A DNA stretch of 64,000 nucleotides from Sinonovacula constricta (taxonomy: Eukaryota > Mollusca > Bivalvia > Cardiida > Solecurtidae): positions 2,642,283 through 2,706,282 of the forward strand of contig CM017573.1 of assembly GCA_007844125.1 (NCBI GenBank). Direction: 5' to 3'. Positions 23,777-36,428 of this stretch are shown here, in pieces (within the stretch, counting starts at the first letter, position 1; each line of letters opens with the position of its first letter). Under the pieces are notes generated by a model, which was not told the origin of the DNA, made no database searches, and saw nothing but the letters and a program-made list of their open reading frames with translations. The position numbers and the translations under genes are program-made.

Positions 23777-23830
23777 CGATCAGTCACAGAACCATTTGAC
23801 ATGTTGCTTGCTGACATAAAGGCAACACAG
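23777..23830 (+). CDS. Probable internal exon (54 nt) of an unidentified divergent gene
   Basis: The acceptor is ttatattag and the donor CACAG|gtaatg. It is open in phase 0 and encodes RSVTEPFDMLLADIKATQ. The LLADIK stretch resembles the amphipathic helix that begins WH2-type actin-binding motifs, but eighteen residues cannot settle this. No next exon could be picked out within the following 40 kb. Confidence 0.4.
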
Positions 23831-23978
23831 GTAATGGAATATTTTTCTTTTAAAATAAACCACGACGAAGGAATCGAGCTTTTAAGTCCGTGTTCGAGTG
23901 GCAAGATATCGAATTACGGGTCGGAGGGTCCATGATCTTTTTTGTTGTTGGGTTAGTCTATGTACTTTAAATGCCTCC

Positions 23979-23980
<2 letters not shown>

Positions 23981-24010
<30 letters not shown>
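23981..24010. repeat. (GA)15 microsatellite
   Basis: A pure GA dinucleotide run followed by a G-rich stretch (ggggtggggtgga). Confidence 0.95.
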
Positions 24011-24015
<5 letters not shown>

Positions 24016-25449
24016 GGGGTGGAGATTGAGGATACACCGAACAGTGTCCTTCTCGATCAAATAGGAGAAGATAACAAGGAAGTAAAGTTTAAGACAGAGA
24101 TTTAAGATTTAGGTATACATTACTATATAACTAGATTGATATAGTGTGTGTCGGGAATTTTCCGTACATAATTGAAACGCTCTATTGTTAAAATGTTTCA
24201 TATCTTTCTAAAGTGTAACACATCACATTTGCCGGACCAACGATTTATTACGAATTTTAGCGCGTTGCCGAAGAACTGTTTACGCGTACATAGTGATCAG
24301 TGTGTGAAACTCATGCCAAAGTTGGACTAGTGCGCATGCGTACGATTTGGTACAACAACAGAAAGCTAGATTGAACGAGTAGACTACTATGAATGAGTTA
24401 ATCTAGTGAGGGAAAGTTGGTATTTGAAGTCTTTTCTTGAGTGGATGTAACAGAAAAAAGGAAAGAATAGTCCGAAGATATACTGGTCTTTAAATTACAG
24501 GTTAGTTTTACCCAAATATGTTCTACCGTTTTCTGAATGCCGTGACAGTTCACAAAGGTGAAGGCAGCTGCTGTATCCACTCCATGAACGTGTGTTATGC
24601 ATTAACAAATCGTGAAAAAAAATAATTAAATTGTTCAAGTAGCTTTTAATTACAGTCAATGAGTTCACATGGATTTTAATAATTTCGCTCTATTTATTTC
24701 TTGTCGCCTCTGTTGAATCTTTGTTAAAGTTGCTTTCAATTTTTCTAGTTTAGTAGGGCATTGTTGTAGCAGATTAAATTTGTAAGAGTAATGCCCCTTT
24801 GATATTTATAAACCATATAAATCCTCTTTAGATAAAATATGTGCTTAAATTGGAACAAAGACATGTAACGACAAAAGTTGAATGGGACCAAATAGAAATA
24901 CATACTGTTTCTCTTTAAAATGAGTCGTGTTGTTATTTTTAATTGGCATGAAACTTGAGATGCAAACAAAATGAGAGGAAATTGAAAACTTGGTCAATAC
25001 ATGAGGAAAAAATAAATGTTTGCCATTTGCACATAATACAATTTAAGAATTGAAACTTTAAAGAACTCAGATATCGTTATGTTCATTCTTTTGTTTACTT
25101 TTGTTACTTTGTGATCATTTCAACTATTAAATTTACTCTTTTTTTTTAAACATTGCAATTTTTTAATATTAATAATAATAATAATATAATAATATTTCTA
25201 GGATTGTTGAGTTGTTGGAAGCCAGGTCAAAGGGTCCTGGGTTCCATCCTTATTCTGTCTTTATTCAGTATATGTAGTTTTTTTCTTAGGCGGGACAAGT
25301 ACCTATTAATTGATGCTAACTTCTCCATAGTGTTGTTCTGTATACTAAAGTACTTATACAAGTGTATTTGATACAGAGCAAATTTGTTGGCATCATCAGC
25401 TTTAATAACATATTGTGTATATTAGGGCTCAGTGTCGATCAGAAATAAA
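24011..25449. other. Gene-free stretch
   Basis: It holds an NRF1-like palindrome tgcgcatgcgta (about 24331) and a short minus-strand remnant resembling the C-terminus of the RNase H LINE (LTRLTHS, about 24390-24412). An AAT/AT-rich tract lies at 25167-25195. No exon is recognised. Confidence 0.4.
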
Positions 25450-26040
25450 GTAAATCTGAGAGGAAAAATTATCCTGTCCCAAACGGGGATTCGAACCCGG
25501 CACCTTTAGATCAGTAGGCTGACACTCGACCATGTTGCTACAAGGTTAACCCAACAGCCAGTCTGTTGGAAGTGCTTGTATACACTACACTCCTCCACCT
25601 TTACTTTTTCTGGGCCCAAGCCCATCTCAGGACAGCCACACCAGGCTTCTGTTTACTTCTGACACCATTAAAGTGAATCTTGAGAGGAGAAAATAGTCCT
25701 ATCCCTAACAGGGATTTGAACCCGGGACCTTCAGATCAGTAGGCTGACACTCAACCATGTTGCTACAAGGTTAACCCAACAGCCAGTCTGTTGGAAGTGC
25801 TTGTATACACTACACTCCTCCACCTTTACTTTTTCTGGGCCCAAGCCCATTTCAGGACAGCCACACCAGGCTTCTGTTTACTTCTGACACCATTAAAGTG
25901 AATCTTGAGAGGAGAAAATAATCCTATCCCTAACAGAGATTCGAACCTGGGACCTTCAGATCAGTAGGCTGACACTCAACCACATCGCTACAGGGTTAAC
26001 CCAACAGCAAGGCTGTTGGAAGTGCCTGTTTGCACTACAG
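25450..26040 (-). repeat. Tandem trimer of a 225-bp unit carrying a tRNA-like promoter
   Basis: Units start at 25450, 25673 and 25898; the third is cut short at about 26040. Each contains, on the minus strand, a tRNA-like block with an A-box-like tggtcgagtgtcag and a B-box-like gggttcgaatccc (degraded in units 2 and 3). A conserved non-tRNA part follows (ctgggcccaagcccat, and an inverted gtggctgtcc). It looks like a tRNA-derived SINE amplified in tandem. No tRNA cloverleaf with sound stems is evident. Confidence 0.85.
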
Positions 26041-27831
26041 AAAATTACCATTATGATATGTGTATCAAAACAAAATGATCGATATTTGATATATCATATG
26101 ACATATTAAAACATACATTTAAGTGCTTATTATTGTTTTTCTTGTGTATACAAATTCATAAACTATTGCACATAGTGTAATATATACAGTCCTTCTACTA
26201 TTATATGGTGTTTATTATGGTATTGTTCAATTTTATGCAAAGAAGGCTGTTTTCTTAAACATCATGGCATCTATGATTTATATATATATATATAGAGCAT
26301 TGAGATATGACTCTGCTTTTCAAAAAAGGTGATTTGTATTGATGCCATATCATAATTTTATGTTTCTTATGCTTTAATTTTCATCACCCAGGAAAATTTT
26401 CAGAAGGCCTTGTTTTTTTTATTTTATATCATAAAATTAGCAAATACTGATAATGCATTACATATTTAATTTCTTTTCAAAATGTATAATGTTATAGCAT
26501 CCCAAAAAACATTTTCTTCACCTAACCAAAATGCTTTAAATAGTTTCTAATAACAGTCAAACTTGTATTAAGCCGCCACCAAAGGGACAGCCCAAACATG
26601 TTCGCTTCTTAAGACAAGATATACCATTATTGTTTGCCAATTACTGTGAGCCTGTATGCTTACAAGTAAGTATTAGATGTACTTAAAAGGTAGGTCTGCT
26701 GCAAAGTACTGTACAAATAAATATTTGATACAACAACATAACTACTTCAGAATATCAGAAGTGTCTTGCTAAATCAAAGAAAATCTTTTGCTCCATTATT
26801 AGTAGTTTGGTCATGTTCAGTACAAAACATATCATTTTAAATTATTCATTCAAATTTATACTGTATCTACCTAAATCTTTGTCATTTAATAGTTTCACAA
26901 ATCACTGAAATGTGTACATATATTAGGACAGCCATGTTCTGGATGGTGGGTGTTGTTAACTATTCTTTAATAAAAACAGCAAGCAATATGTTATTAGATG
27001 AAGTAAATAATTTTAAACATGCCTTAAACAAGGTTTGCATAAACAAAAAACTTAAAGTGCAACAGTTTTATGTACATGTAGTCACATAAATTTGGTAGTG
27101 TCAATCTATACCTTTGATTGGGAACAGTGGGTGCCATGCTCCATAGTTACATTAACAATCAAAATTTTACAATGATTTTATATGTTGATGCGCCAGTGTC
27201 TCATTCACTTTTTGTAGGGCAAATCATTAATGAACTAAGTTCATTATGTGAGTTACTCATTCTCTACATGTGTACAATAAATATAAGGCAAATCATTACT
27301 CAATACCTATCCATTACAAATGTATGATCAATATTCCTATAGTGAAAATTAGTACATGTGGGAGTGTTTCTTGCTTTTACACACTCAATTTGTTCTTTGC
27401 CATAAAGCAAGTATATCAAAGTTAGTTAACATATATAATTTTGCTACTGTCATGTTGACCATTTTTCCTTTAAATATCTGAGCTTGCATTGTGCGTATGT
27501 GACCCCACTTGTATGTTTTTTGTATTAAAGTAGTGAGAGACAATTAGATAAAATGATCATCTGTAATATTTGACATCTGCTAGAATTTCTGTGATTTGCC
27601 ACACCATTAAGGTGAAGGACTGTGAATTTCTTTTGATCTTTATCAACTTCGCCAACACCAAGACCATATCCCTCCTACCCCTCCTCCCTCCACTCAAATT
27701 CTTCAGAAATCCATCACTTACTCCTATGTGTGTTGTCTTTTAATGAAATAAAACATAGACCCCCCACCTTCCGCCCAAATTTTGCCAAATTCCTTAGCAT
27801 AGCTGTAGGTGAGGAAAGGATTTCCTGTAAT
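26041..27831. other. Gene-free stretch with a short foldback repeat
   Basis: An imperfect inverted repeat lies at 26560-26622 (cttgtattaagccgcc ... gttcgcttcttaagacaag). A (TA)n tract lies near 26279-26294. No coding signal is seen. Confidence 0.45.
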
Positions 27832-29355
27832 TGCTTTTTAGCTCACCTGAGCACAACATGCTCAACGGGAGCTGTTGTGACACCGCTTCTCCGACGTTTG
27901 TCATTTGTCGTCAATATTTTAGCTTGTGAACATGCTAGAGGCCACAGTTTTTATCCAATCTTCATCAAACTTGGTCAGAATGTTAGTCTGCATGAAATCT
28001 TGGATGAGTTGATTATTAGGTCAGCTGGGGTCAAAAAGTAGGTCACTAAGTCAGATTTTAGGAAAAACTTGTGAACACACAAGAAACCACATTTATTGCC
28101 CAATCTTCACCAAACTCGTCAGAATGTTTGTCTGCATAAAATCTTGGATGAGTTTATAACTGGGTCACGTGGGGTCGAAAAGTAGGTCACTAGGTCAAAT
28201 CTTAGAAAAAGATTGTGAACACACTAGAGGCCATATTTATAGGCCAATCTTCATCGAACTTGGTCAGAATGTTTGCCTACATGAAATCTTAGATGAGTTC
28301 GTTATTGGGCCACGTGAGTCAAAAAGGAGGTCACTAGGTAAAATTTTACAAAGAGCTTGTGAACACACTAGAGACCACATTTATAGCCCAATCATCACCA
28401 CACTTCGTCAGAATGTTTGTCTGCATGAAACTTTTGATGAGTTTGTAACTCGGTCACATGGGGTCAAAAAGTAGGTCACTAGGTCAAATCTTAGGAAAAG
28501 CTTGTGAACACACTAGAGACCACATTTACAGCCCAATCTTCACCACTTTTGGTCAGAATGTTAGTATGCATGAAATCTTATATGAGTTCGTAACTGGGTC
28601 ACGTGGGCTCAAAAAGTAGGTCATTAGGTTAAATCTTAGAAAAAGCTTGTGAACACACTAGAGACCACATTTACAATCCACTCTTCACCAAACTTGGTCA
28701 GAATGTTCGTCTGCATAAAATCTTGGATGGGTTCGTAACTGGGTCACGTGGGGTCAAAAACTAGGTCACTAGGTTAAATCTTAGAAAAGCTTGTGAACAC
28801 ACTGTGGCCACATTTATTGGCCAAACTCCATCAAACTTGATCTGAATGTTTGTCTGCATGAAATCTTGGATGAGTTTATTATTGGGTCACGTGGGGTCAA
28901 TAAGTAAGTCAGTATGCCAAATCTTAGAAAAAAGCTTGTGAACACTCTAGAGACAACATTTATAGCCCAATCTTCACCAAACTTAAGCAGAATGTTTGTC
29001 TGAATGAGTTCATTATTGGGTCACATGGGGTCAAAAAGTAGGTCACTATGTCAAATCTTAGAAAAAGCTTGTGAACATACTAAAGGCCCCATTTATGGCC
29101 CAATCTTCACCAAACTTGGCCAGCATGTTTACCAGTATGAAATCTTTCATATGTTTTGAAGTGAGTCATGTAGGTTCAGTTGGTTACTTGGTAAAATTCT
29201 AGAAAATGTTATCAACCCAGTGGCCACACTTATTGTCCAGTCTTCACCAAAGATTTCTAAAGTAAATAACTCTTAATTACTTGATGCCAAGATTTGAGCC
29301 TACTAAAAGCCTGTGTCATCAGGTGAGAGATTAAGGGTCATCATGGCCCTCTTGT
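27832..29355 (+). mobile_element. Pearl/Helentron-like (HINE-type) element with 145-bp tandem core, copy 1
   Basis: The 5' end reads tgctttttagctcacctgagc. The core has about nine units of about 145 bp, each with cttgtgaacacactagag, caatcttcaccaaacttggt, cagaatgtttgtctgcatga and gggtcacgtggggtcaaaaa. The 3' end has tcaggtgag, a 17-nt hairpin (agggtcatcatggccct) and cttgt before a T. The subterminal agctcacctgag and tcaggtgag are inverted repeats. Subterminal inverted repeats, a tandem core and a 3' hairpin are the structure described for non-autonomous Helentrons and bivalve pearl elements. Open frames crossing it are repeat artefacts. Confidence 0.7.
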
Positions 29356-32220
29356 TATTTTTTATCTTGCATCACTTCCACAGAACAGGACCTGAAGTTA
29401 AAAGGGACTGAGTGATGTAGTGAGGAAAATTAAATTTTATTACGTAGCAATGTAAATATTGTACTCAGCTCTATGACAATCTTAGGTTTTCAAATGAAAT
29501 CGCATTAAGTTTGCTTTAGATCTCATTTTATTTTTTAAAACATCATATATTCTAAAAAAAGTTTTAAGTAGACAAAACTTCCCTCAAAATCACTGTGTGC
29601 TATCACATTAAAGGCAACACTTGATTTGCTTAACATGAGTACTGTTCACACAGTTTGCTGTTGCTCAAATCTCCCTGTCTCAACTTTCCCCTGCTGTTGA
29701 CCTGTTAACCTCAAGAGTTGATAACACCATTGGTCTAGAATGGGATGGTCTACACCCCCTATCTGAATCATTCATCATAGTACAGCTGAGTAGAAGCCAT
29801 ATAAAATACACTCACTCTATCTTCAACCACGTGTAGACCACATGGGATATAAGATTTTTTTTAACAAAATAAGAGGTAAAATTTTGTTCATTATTTAATA
29901 CTTGATTATGGGAATTTTTCATGATTTCTGAATGTGACAAGTTCGAAATTATTAGTGTCAACAGTATGTTGTTGTGGTGATTATGTATATGTTGATTATG
30001 TAGAGATTATTAATATACCTTTGTCTTGTTTAACGTAAATAAAGATTAAACATTTGTACTTTTTTGCTTAAGTATTTTTGGGTATAATTTTGTCCCTCTT
30101 TACATTATAGATTTATTCAGTTTATCTGGTGAAGTGTTTCTTATGTGAGGTTGGGCTTTTAAGCTTGTTACTGTTAGTCTCATTGTCATAGATCCTGCCC
30201 TATTGTTTCTACAGTTTTTTGTCTGTCTCTCTCTCTCAGTCTCCCTCTCCCTCTCTCTATCTCAATCTCTCTGTCTCAGTCTGTCTTGTCTATCAGTCTG
30301 TATGTCTGTCTCTCTCCCTCTCTCACTCAGGGTCCTATCCTCCTATCTGTTCACTACAGATTCATTTGTCTCTATATTTTCTACCTTCCTCCTCTCCCAC
30401 TTCCCTTTGGTGGGGTTCTTTTTTTTAATTAACTTTATTTTACCATTGTAAGAGCAGTGGTCCAGGCTGTCACCCTTGGTTCCAACAATGAAGGTTCTCT
30501 CAACCTCTCTGTCTTTGTCTATCTTTGTAACTTCTTTTACATCCTCTGATGTCTTTACATACTGAGATGGTGAAAGCTTAATTTCCTTGGTCTGCTTGGA
30601 GCATTTGGTTCATCAGTTGTTAATCATGCATGTAAGTAATTTTACTGTCCTACTTAAGCTTTGTTCTTTTTAATATCTTGAAACATAGAATATAGTAACT
30701 GTGAAGTATATTCAACCCATACTGTATAAGGTATCAATGTTGAAGACAACTTGAGGTTGAAGAAGAATAATTTTTTGGAAGATTGCGTTTAGTTTAAATG
30801 TTTTGTTAATAATGTAATTAATAATCATGAGAGATGATTTAATGATTTCTAGATCTAAACGATTCAGTTTAAGTCACTCATGTCATTTAATGCATCACTG
30901 ATAATGGGTTTCCTCATATACTGATTCATGCATGTATTTGATCTGATAATTTGAGCTTAAACTCTGTACCTACTGGCATATTTTAAGGCTTGTTGGCGGG
31001 ACAAGCGTGGCAATTTTTACTTTCTAAGTTATTCTGTAAATGATCAAATATATTAAATGTGTTATGTAATCTTTTCCACAAAATTGACAGCATGTAAATT
31101 TACTTCTCTTATCCTGGAAATTTGGAAATAGTTTCTGCTACAATATAACAGTCAGCCTGGGTACCTACCTAAAAATTGACATATTCAGAAGAAAAATGCC
31201 TAATAATTATTAGTTGCTTAGGATTCATGTTTTTTGTTTTAATTTCATTTTGATGGTGTTTTGTTTGCTTATTACATGGTTTTATATTTGAAATCATCTC
31301 TAAGCCAGCTAATCGTGAATTGATCAGGCTTAATTAAGCAAATAGACTACAACCTAATTGTGAGCTTCTGATCATGATCTACACTAATTACACACATGGC
31401 GCAAGGAGTCCTTGTTACTGTACATATGAAGGTGTAATCAGATAACTAAGAATGTGATGTTATAATTGTAACACTGTAAGGGCAGGGTTCTACATTAACT
31501 TTTTTGAGAGCTGGACCAGTAATCCAGTCATTTAGAAAACTTACTAGACCATCACCTAAACTGGACTAGACCAAAATGTAAAACACAGAATACATATACA
31601 AGCATACTTAAATCAATTTGTTGTATGAGTTCAAGCATTGTGTAACAATAACATATCAATATAACTAAATATGAGACATTTATGACCAGAAAATTAGTAT
31701 AAATCTTAATATTCTATTAATGCAACTTAGGTATGATTATACTTAATTTTCTAGTCTCATATAGGTATCATACATTGGCACTCTTATATGACTAGGAAGT
31801 TAAGTATGACCATACCTACATGACAAGACATTCTCACACAGCTGAACAGGCTAGACTCACATGACTGATTGTCAACCTGCTTTTTTCCCCAGTATAGGAT
31901 GCAACAAAAGTAGTGAGCGGTGAGCTGTACTTAAGATCATATTTTCATTGGTGAAATATATGGGATTCAGATTCAGAATGCTCCTTTTTGTCAAAGCCTG
32001 AAGGGTTATTTTTCAAACTTATAGCTTCAGACAAGTGATGTCAATTTTAAAAAATGTCAAACTATTATGTCCTAGCAATAACATATCCAATAATTATCAC
32101 AAAAGGACCCTATGAAATGATTAAGTAATAGTTGAAATGGCCTAATTTAGATTGACAGACAGATGTTTTAGATTTTCTCGTTTTGAGTACTTGCAAGAAA
32201 GTGTTTGCTATTATTTTTAT
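29356..32220. other. Gene-free stretch with a CT-rich tract
   Basis: 30218-30330 is a CT-rich low-complexity tract (tctctctctctc, ctccctctccctctctct). At 31483 a cagggttctacattaac motif resembles the left end of a CAGGG-type transposon, but no matching right end was found. No gene is seen. Confidence 0.45.
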
Positions 32221-32441
32221 GGGGTGCCCATGGCTGAGCGGGTAAGAGTCACTGACTTTTCAACTCCTCAGCCCCTCACCGTGTACGTTTGAGTCCTGGT
32301 TTGGGCGAGAACTTTCATGTTTGGAGGTTTTCCAGTTAGCCTGCAGTGCGCCAGTGTTTCTGCCCAGACCACCAATAATTAGCTGGACGTCGCCATATGA
32401 TAAATTGTGTCGTGCCATGTAACAAAAGGCAAACAAACAAA
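32221..32441 (+). mobile_element. tRNA-derived SINE, full-length copy
   Basis: It runs from ggggtgcccatggctgagcg through the central ggttttccagttagcctgca to the end ccaataattagctggacgtc, followed by a tail of caaa repeats. It belongs to the same family as 6731-6974. Confidence 0.85.
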
Positions 32442-32479
32442 TGGTTACAACAGCCCAAAGGATATGTTTACAATTAAAA

Positions 32480-32575
32480 CAACTGTGGTGTGCTGGTGGT
32501 TCTTCCAAGACATAAGTCTGGGGTATTCCTCTGCCAGAAAAGTTAGACGTTGCTATAATTATCATAATTAGTCTC
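32480..32575 (+). mobile_element. SINE fragment (3' half) next to a full copy
   Basis: It contains gtgctggtggttcttccaag and gttagacgttgctataatta, the 3' half of the same SINE family, about 40 bp after the previous copy. Confidence 0.7.
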
Positions 32576-34131
32576 TTCTTTGCATTTTTTAATCAAACCG
32601 CTCAAAAGCGCTATTTGGGCGGTGAAAGTTTGACCCTGTATGCAATTACAGGTGTGCAGGCAATGGTCAAAATTATTCCACAGTAAATCAAATGTACAAC
32701 CCTCTGGAAATCAGGATAGTCTTCAGCTGTAAATAAACACCTTGTCTAAAATATAGATAATACTTTGGAGTTTGCTCTCCATTTGGACCCTTTTCTCAAG
32801 TCAATAAGTGATATTCGTATGCGGCATTTTTCATTCATAAATCTGCATTTCATGTATATCTAAATTACATAATATAAAGTTTAAACAGATAAAAATATTA
32901 ATGTTAACATTTGACATGCCTGGACTCAACACATCAAGTCATCTTTTATTTGTACTCGCACTACTTTTTCTCAGGCATGAATTACTGACTGCAAGTAGAC
33001 GAGGTCATGCAGGGTCAATTTTGAGTTTTTCCGAGATCCAGTTTTCTCATAACGCTGGAAGGTGTCACAAGCAACACCGCCCAAAAACAAATAAAACGTA
33101 GACTATAGCTGTTGGTCTGTGTTTGGCAACACGATAATTTAGATTAAAACAAAAATGAAACCCCTAATCAAGTCTTCCTCAAATACCGTGCAAGCACAAA
33201 CCAGATAAAGATCCAGCTGTTTTGGGAGTAAAAAGTGGACTTCATTAAGTTTAAAATGGAAACACCCTGCTTCGACTTGTTTTCTGGGCATTCCTATTTT
33301 AAACTTTATGATTTTTTACCTCAGTTTTGCACTTTTACGCTAAGTGTAGTTCAGCTTAAGCCATGTCAGGTTATGTTTTCATCACATAAGTTCAAATACA
33401 ACTACTGGGCTTTGGTTCTGGTGACTATCATTCATTTACATTGGTGTAATGTCATTAAGTTTGTGGTTTGACTTCTACAATGCACATATACTTTTAACAC
33501 ATACCTACTGGTATCTGGCCTGCCTTTATTTTCTGAAAACATTAAAGATTTTTGTTATTCCTAGAATTAATTTGTGAAAAATTGTTTTTGCCTCATTATA
33601 AGGGAAAATATCCTCAACAATACAAAAGAACAGGTGAAGAAAATGCAACCATTGCTGTTAAAGATAGTACTGACTTTAGATTGAAAACAGATATTTTCTT
33701 TGAAAGTCCCCTGTCCATAATGTTGTATGAGATGGGTAACCCAATATCCAAGCACTTCAAGTACACACCGATTCAAAGCTGACTAAAATGACTTACAAAG
33801 AAAGACCTTGTAAACATTTAAAATGGTGTAAGTTATAAATGTGACATTCTTGATTGTATGCTGATGATCATATAACCTCTAGAAAAATGATGTAAATTTT
33901 TTAGATATTTTAAGCTATCTGTAGTCTTTTGAAGGATCCCCAAAATTAAGGTAAGAGTTATGTCTATTTAATTCTTTATTTTATGTTTTAATTTGTGTGT
34001 TTAATTTGGAAGATTTGGGTATTTCAATAAAGTCTTTCTGAAAATATTAATTTACAATGCTAAAGGATAATACAGGTTTTTTGAGGTCTTAAGTTTCATA
34101 CTTACCAGAGTATCTAGGCATGTTAAACTCG
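32576..34131. other. Gene-free stretch
   Basis: An open frame at 33552-33782 has no recognisable domain and no convincing splice context. Nothing else is seen. Confidence 0.4.
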
Positions 34132-34228
34132 GGTTCAGTCCCTGGGTACCTCATGCGCCTGTGCTATAATGATAGAAATGTCTCTGCACAGTATTGGCAA
34201 AACTGCCAGCAAATCCCATCTCTTAAAA
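34132..34228 (+). mobile_element. Fragment of a second SINE family (3' part)
   Basis: It matches the 3' portions of 37437-37705 and 38128-38382 (gttcagtccctgggtacctc, ctgtgctataatgatagaaa, cacagtattggcaaaactgc). Confidence 0.75.
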
Positions 34229-35035
34229 TCCCGTCGTCCGTGTGGTGTCAACATTTTGCCTTGTGAACACATAGTCCAATCTTCACCAAACTAGGTCAGT
34301 ATGCTTGTCTGCATGAAATCTTGGAAAAGTTCGTAACTGGGTCACGTGGGGTCAAAAAAGTAGACTACTAGGTCATATCTTAGAAAAAGCTTGTAAACAC
34401 ACTAGAGGCCACATTTATTGGCCAATCTTCATCAAACTTGGTCAGAATGTTTGCCTGGATGAAATCTTGAATGAGTTTATAACTGGGTCATGTGGGGTCA
34501 ATAAGTAGGTCACTAGGTCAGATCTTACAAAAAGCTTGTGAAAACACTAGAGGCCACATTACTGGCCAATCTTCATCAAACTTGGTCAAAATGTTTGTCT
34601 CCATGACAAGTGTGTTATTGGGTCACATGGGGTCAAAAAGTAGGTCACTAGGTCAAATCTCAGAAAAAGCATGTGAACACTCTAGAGATCACATTTATAG
34701 CTCAATCTTCACTAAACTTGGCCCGAATGTTTGCCTGCAAGAAATCTTGGGTGAGCTTGTAACAAGGTCATGTGGGGTCAACAGCTAGGTCACTAGATCA
34801 AATTTTAGAGAAAAGAAACCTTGTAAAAAAACTAAGAGACCCCATTGATGGCCCAATCTTCACCAAACTTGTCCAGAATGTTTGCCAGTATGAAATCTTA
34901 CATATGTTTTAAGTGGGTCATGTGGATTCAGTAAATTCTTACGTAAATAACTCTTAATTACTTGACGCCAGAGATGGGCCTACTAAAAGCTAGTGTCCTG
35001 AGGTGAGCGATTAAGGGCCATCATGGCCCTCTTGT
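34229..35035 (+). mobile_element. HINE-type element with 145-bp tandem core, copy 2 (5'-truncated)
   Basis: It has about five core units. The intact 3' end has aggtgagcg, the 17-nt hairpin agggccatcatggccct and cttgt before a T. It abuts a SINE fragment on its left. Confidence 0.75.
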
Positions 35036-35749
35036 TAGTTTTGATTTTGTGGGTCAATGGGCAAAACGTTAGGATAACATGTTTTACAATCATCCATTGT
35101 GTTTCTATAAACTTTATATTGGAGCAGATTAAAACCATCCCAGTTTGACATATGTAGTTATTAAAATCAATATAGGGATTTGTTAAAAATTATAGGATAT
35201 ATTTTAATACAAAATCTACTCTTATTATCTCTTTATCTGGTGTTGGTAGACTTCAGGTAAACTAAACCTTGTTGATTGCTCATATTATTGATAATTGAAC
35301 TTTGGTTTACCTCATTTTTATTCTTTATGACTTTCTTTCATACCTTTGGCTGCTGTTAGTGAAGGCATTAAATACCCCCTGCTGTTTGTAAAGGTTGGTG
35401 GCTATGCTTACAAGCTGGTATTTCTTTGAACAAGTGTCAATTCTTGCTATTTTACTGCCCATTTAATCAATTGACAAATAAATAAAAAACATGATTGTCA
35501 ACATGGGACAAAACCTAGCTATAGAACCTTTAGGTTTTGTAACATTTACCTAGATAAGTAAACGTTTATCAGTTGAAAAAAAAAAGTTTCTATGTTTATA
35601 TCCTACAAGGTTAGATATTGTTAAGTCAGAAACATCAGTTATGTATTGGTTTATTAAGTGCAATATGTTACATTTCACCAATATATTTCAGTCATTTGGT
35701 GCTTCTAGCTTAGTATTGTTGGAGGAACCAAACATCCTCACCCCACCTG
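35036..35749. other. Gene-free stretch
   Basis: Nothing recognised beyond A/T runs. Confidence 0.4.
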
Positions 35750-35860
35750 ACCCAACCCACAAAAGTTGTCATCTGATGGGGCTTGAGCCCACACAGTCAA
35801 AGGAACTGAGGAATTACAAGTCGGTGACTATTAGCTCAACCACAGGCTCCCTGTATGTGC
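35750..35860 (-). mobile_element. SINE head fragment
   Basis: On the minus strand: a tRNA-like head (tggttgagctaatagtcacc, cttgtaattcctcag) and a B-box-like gggctcaagcccc, as in the heads of the 6731-6974 family. Confidence 0.55.
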
Positions 35861-35980
35861 AGAAGTTGCCTTTAAGTCCATGTACTATCAATCAGCCTTA
35901 CATGGGTAGTAGTTCCCACCCTGGAGCAAGGGGTTGCAGGTTCAGATTGATGCTAGACATATGTTAATATACCTTATTAT

Positions 35981-36215
35981 GGGAGGACTGTGAACAAGTA
36001 GTTAGAGTTGCAGACTAGTAACTCCTCAGCCCCTCACAGTGTGGGTCCTGGTCAAGAGAGAAATTTCACGTGGGGAGGTTTTCCAGCTGGCCTGCTGTGT
36101 ACCAGTGTTTTTGCCAGACATTAGTCTGGAGTCTTCCTCCACCAATGATTATCCAGATGTCGCCAGTATGACCCTTATAGTGTTGGTGTAATGTAACAAA
36201 ACAAAGGATCAACAA
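35981..36215 (+). mobile_element. tRNA-derived SINE, diverged full-length copy
   Basis: It includes gtaactcctcagcccctcac, ggttttccagctggcctgct, cttcctccaccaatgattat and a caaa-rich tail. Confidence 0.8.
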
Positions 36216-36328
36216 ATACATAATAATTAACCGCAATCCATCTACGTTTGTTCATAACTTAATTCTAACTTACCTGCTTACAGCATCTTTATTTACAAGA
36301 TATGTTGATTAAGACTTGGCAGCTTATA

Positions 36329-36428
36329 GGGTAGATCCTGGTCAGAGAGGCCCAAGCAGAAGCTGGCTGATCGGAAGCTACTTTCTTTGCCTTAGCCTGA
36401 TGAGTTTGTTATTGATAGGCTTTAAGTT
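36329..36428. repeat. Short foldback repeat, copy a
   Basis: gtagatcctggtcag faces ctgatcggaagctact, followed by tttgccttagcctgatgag and an aggct. It belongs to the dispersed family best preserved at 42803-42910. Confidence 0.6.

Noticed and set aside
24390..24600. RNase H LINE remnant on the minus strand
   Set aside because: Only a few residues (LTRLTHS and a possible RKD) fit; too little to annotate as an element.
28169..28474. Open frames in the HINE core repeats (also 27730, 34492 and 46347)
   Set aside because: They repeat the 145-bp unit, change frame from unit to unit and have no independent coding evidence.
30203..30451. Open frames rich in Ser and Leu
   Set aside because: Translation of a CT-rich low-complexity tract.
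31483..31580. Left end of another CAGGG-type transposon
   Set aside because: No matching inverted right end or target-site duplication could be found within reach.
33552..33782. 76-codon plus-strand open frame near an acceptor-like site
   Set aside because: No domain, no matching upstream exon, and an overlapping minus frame is equally long.
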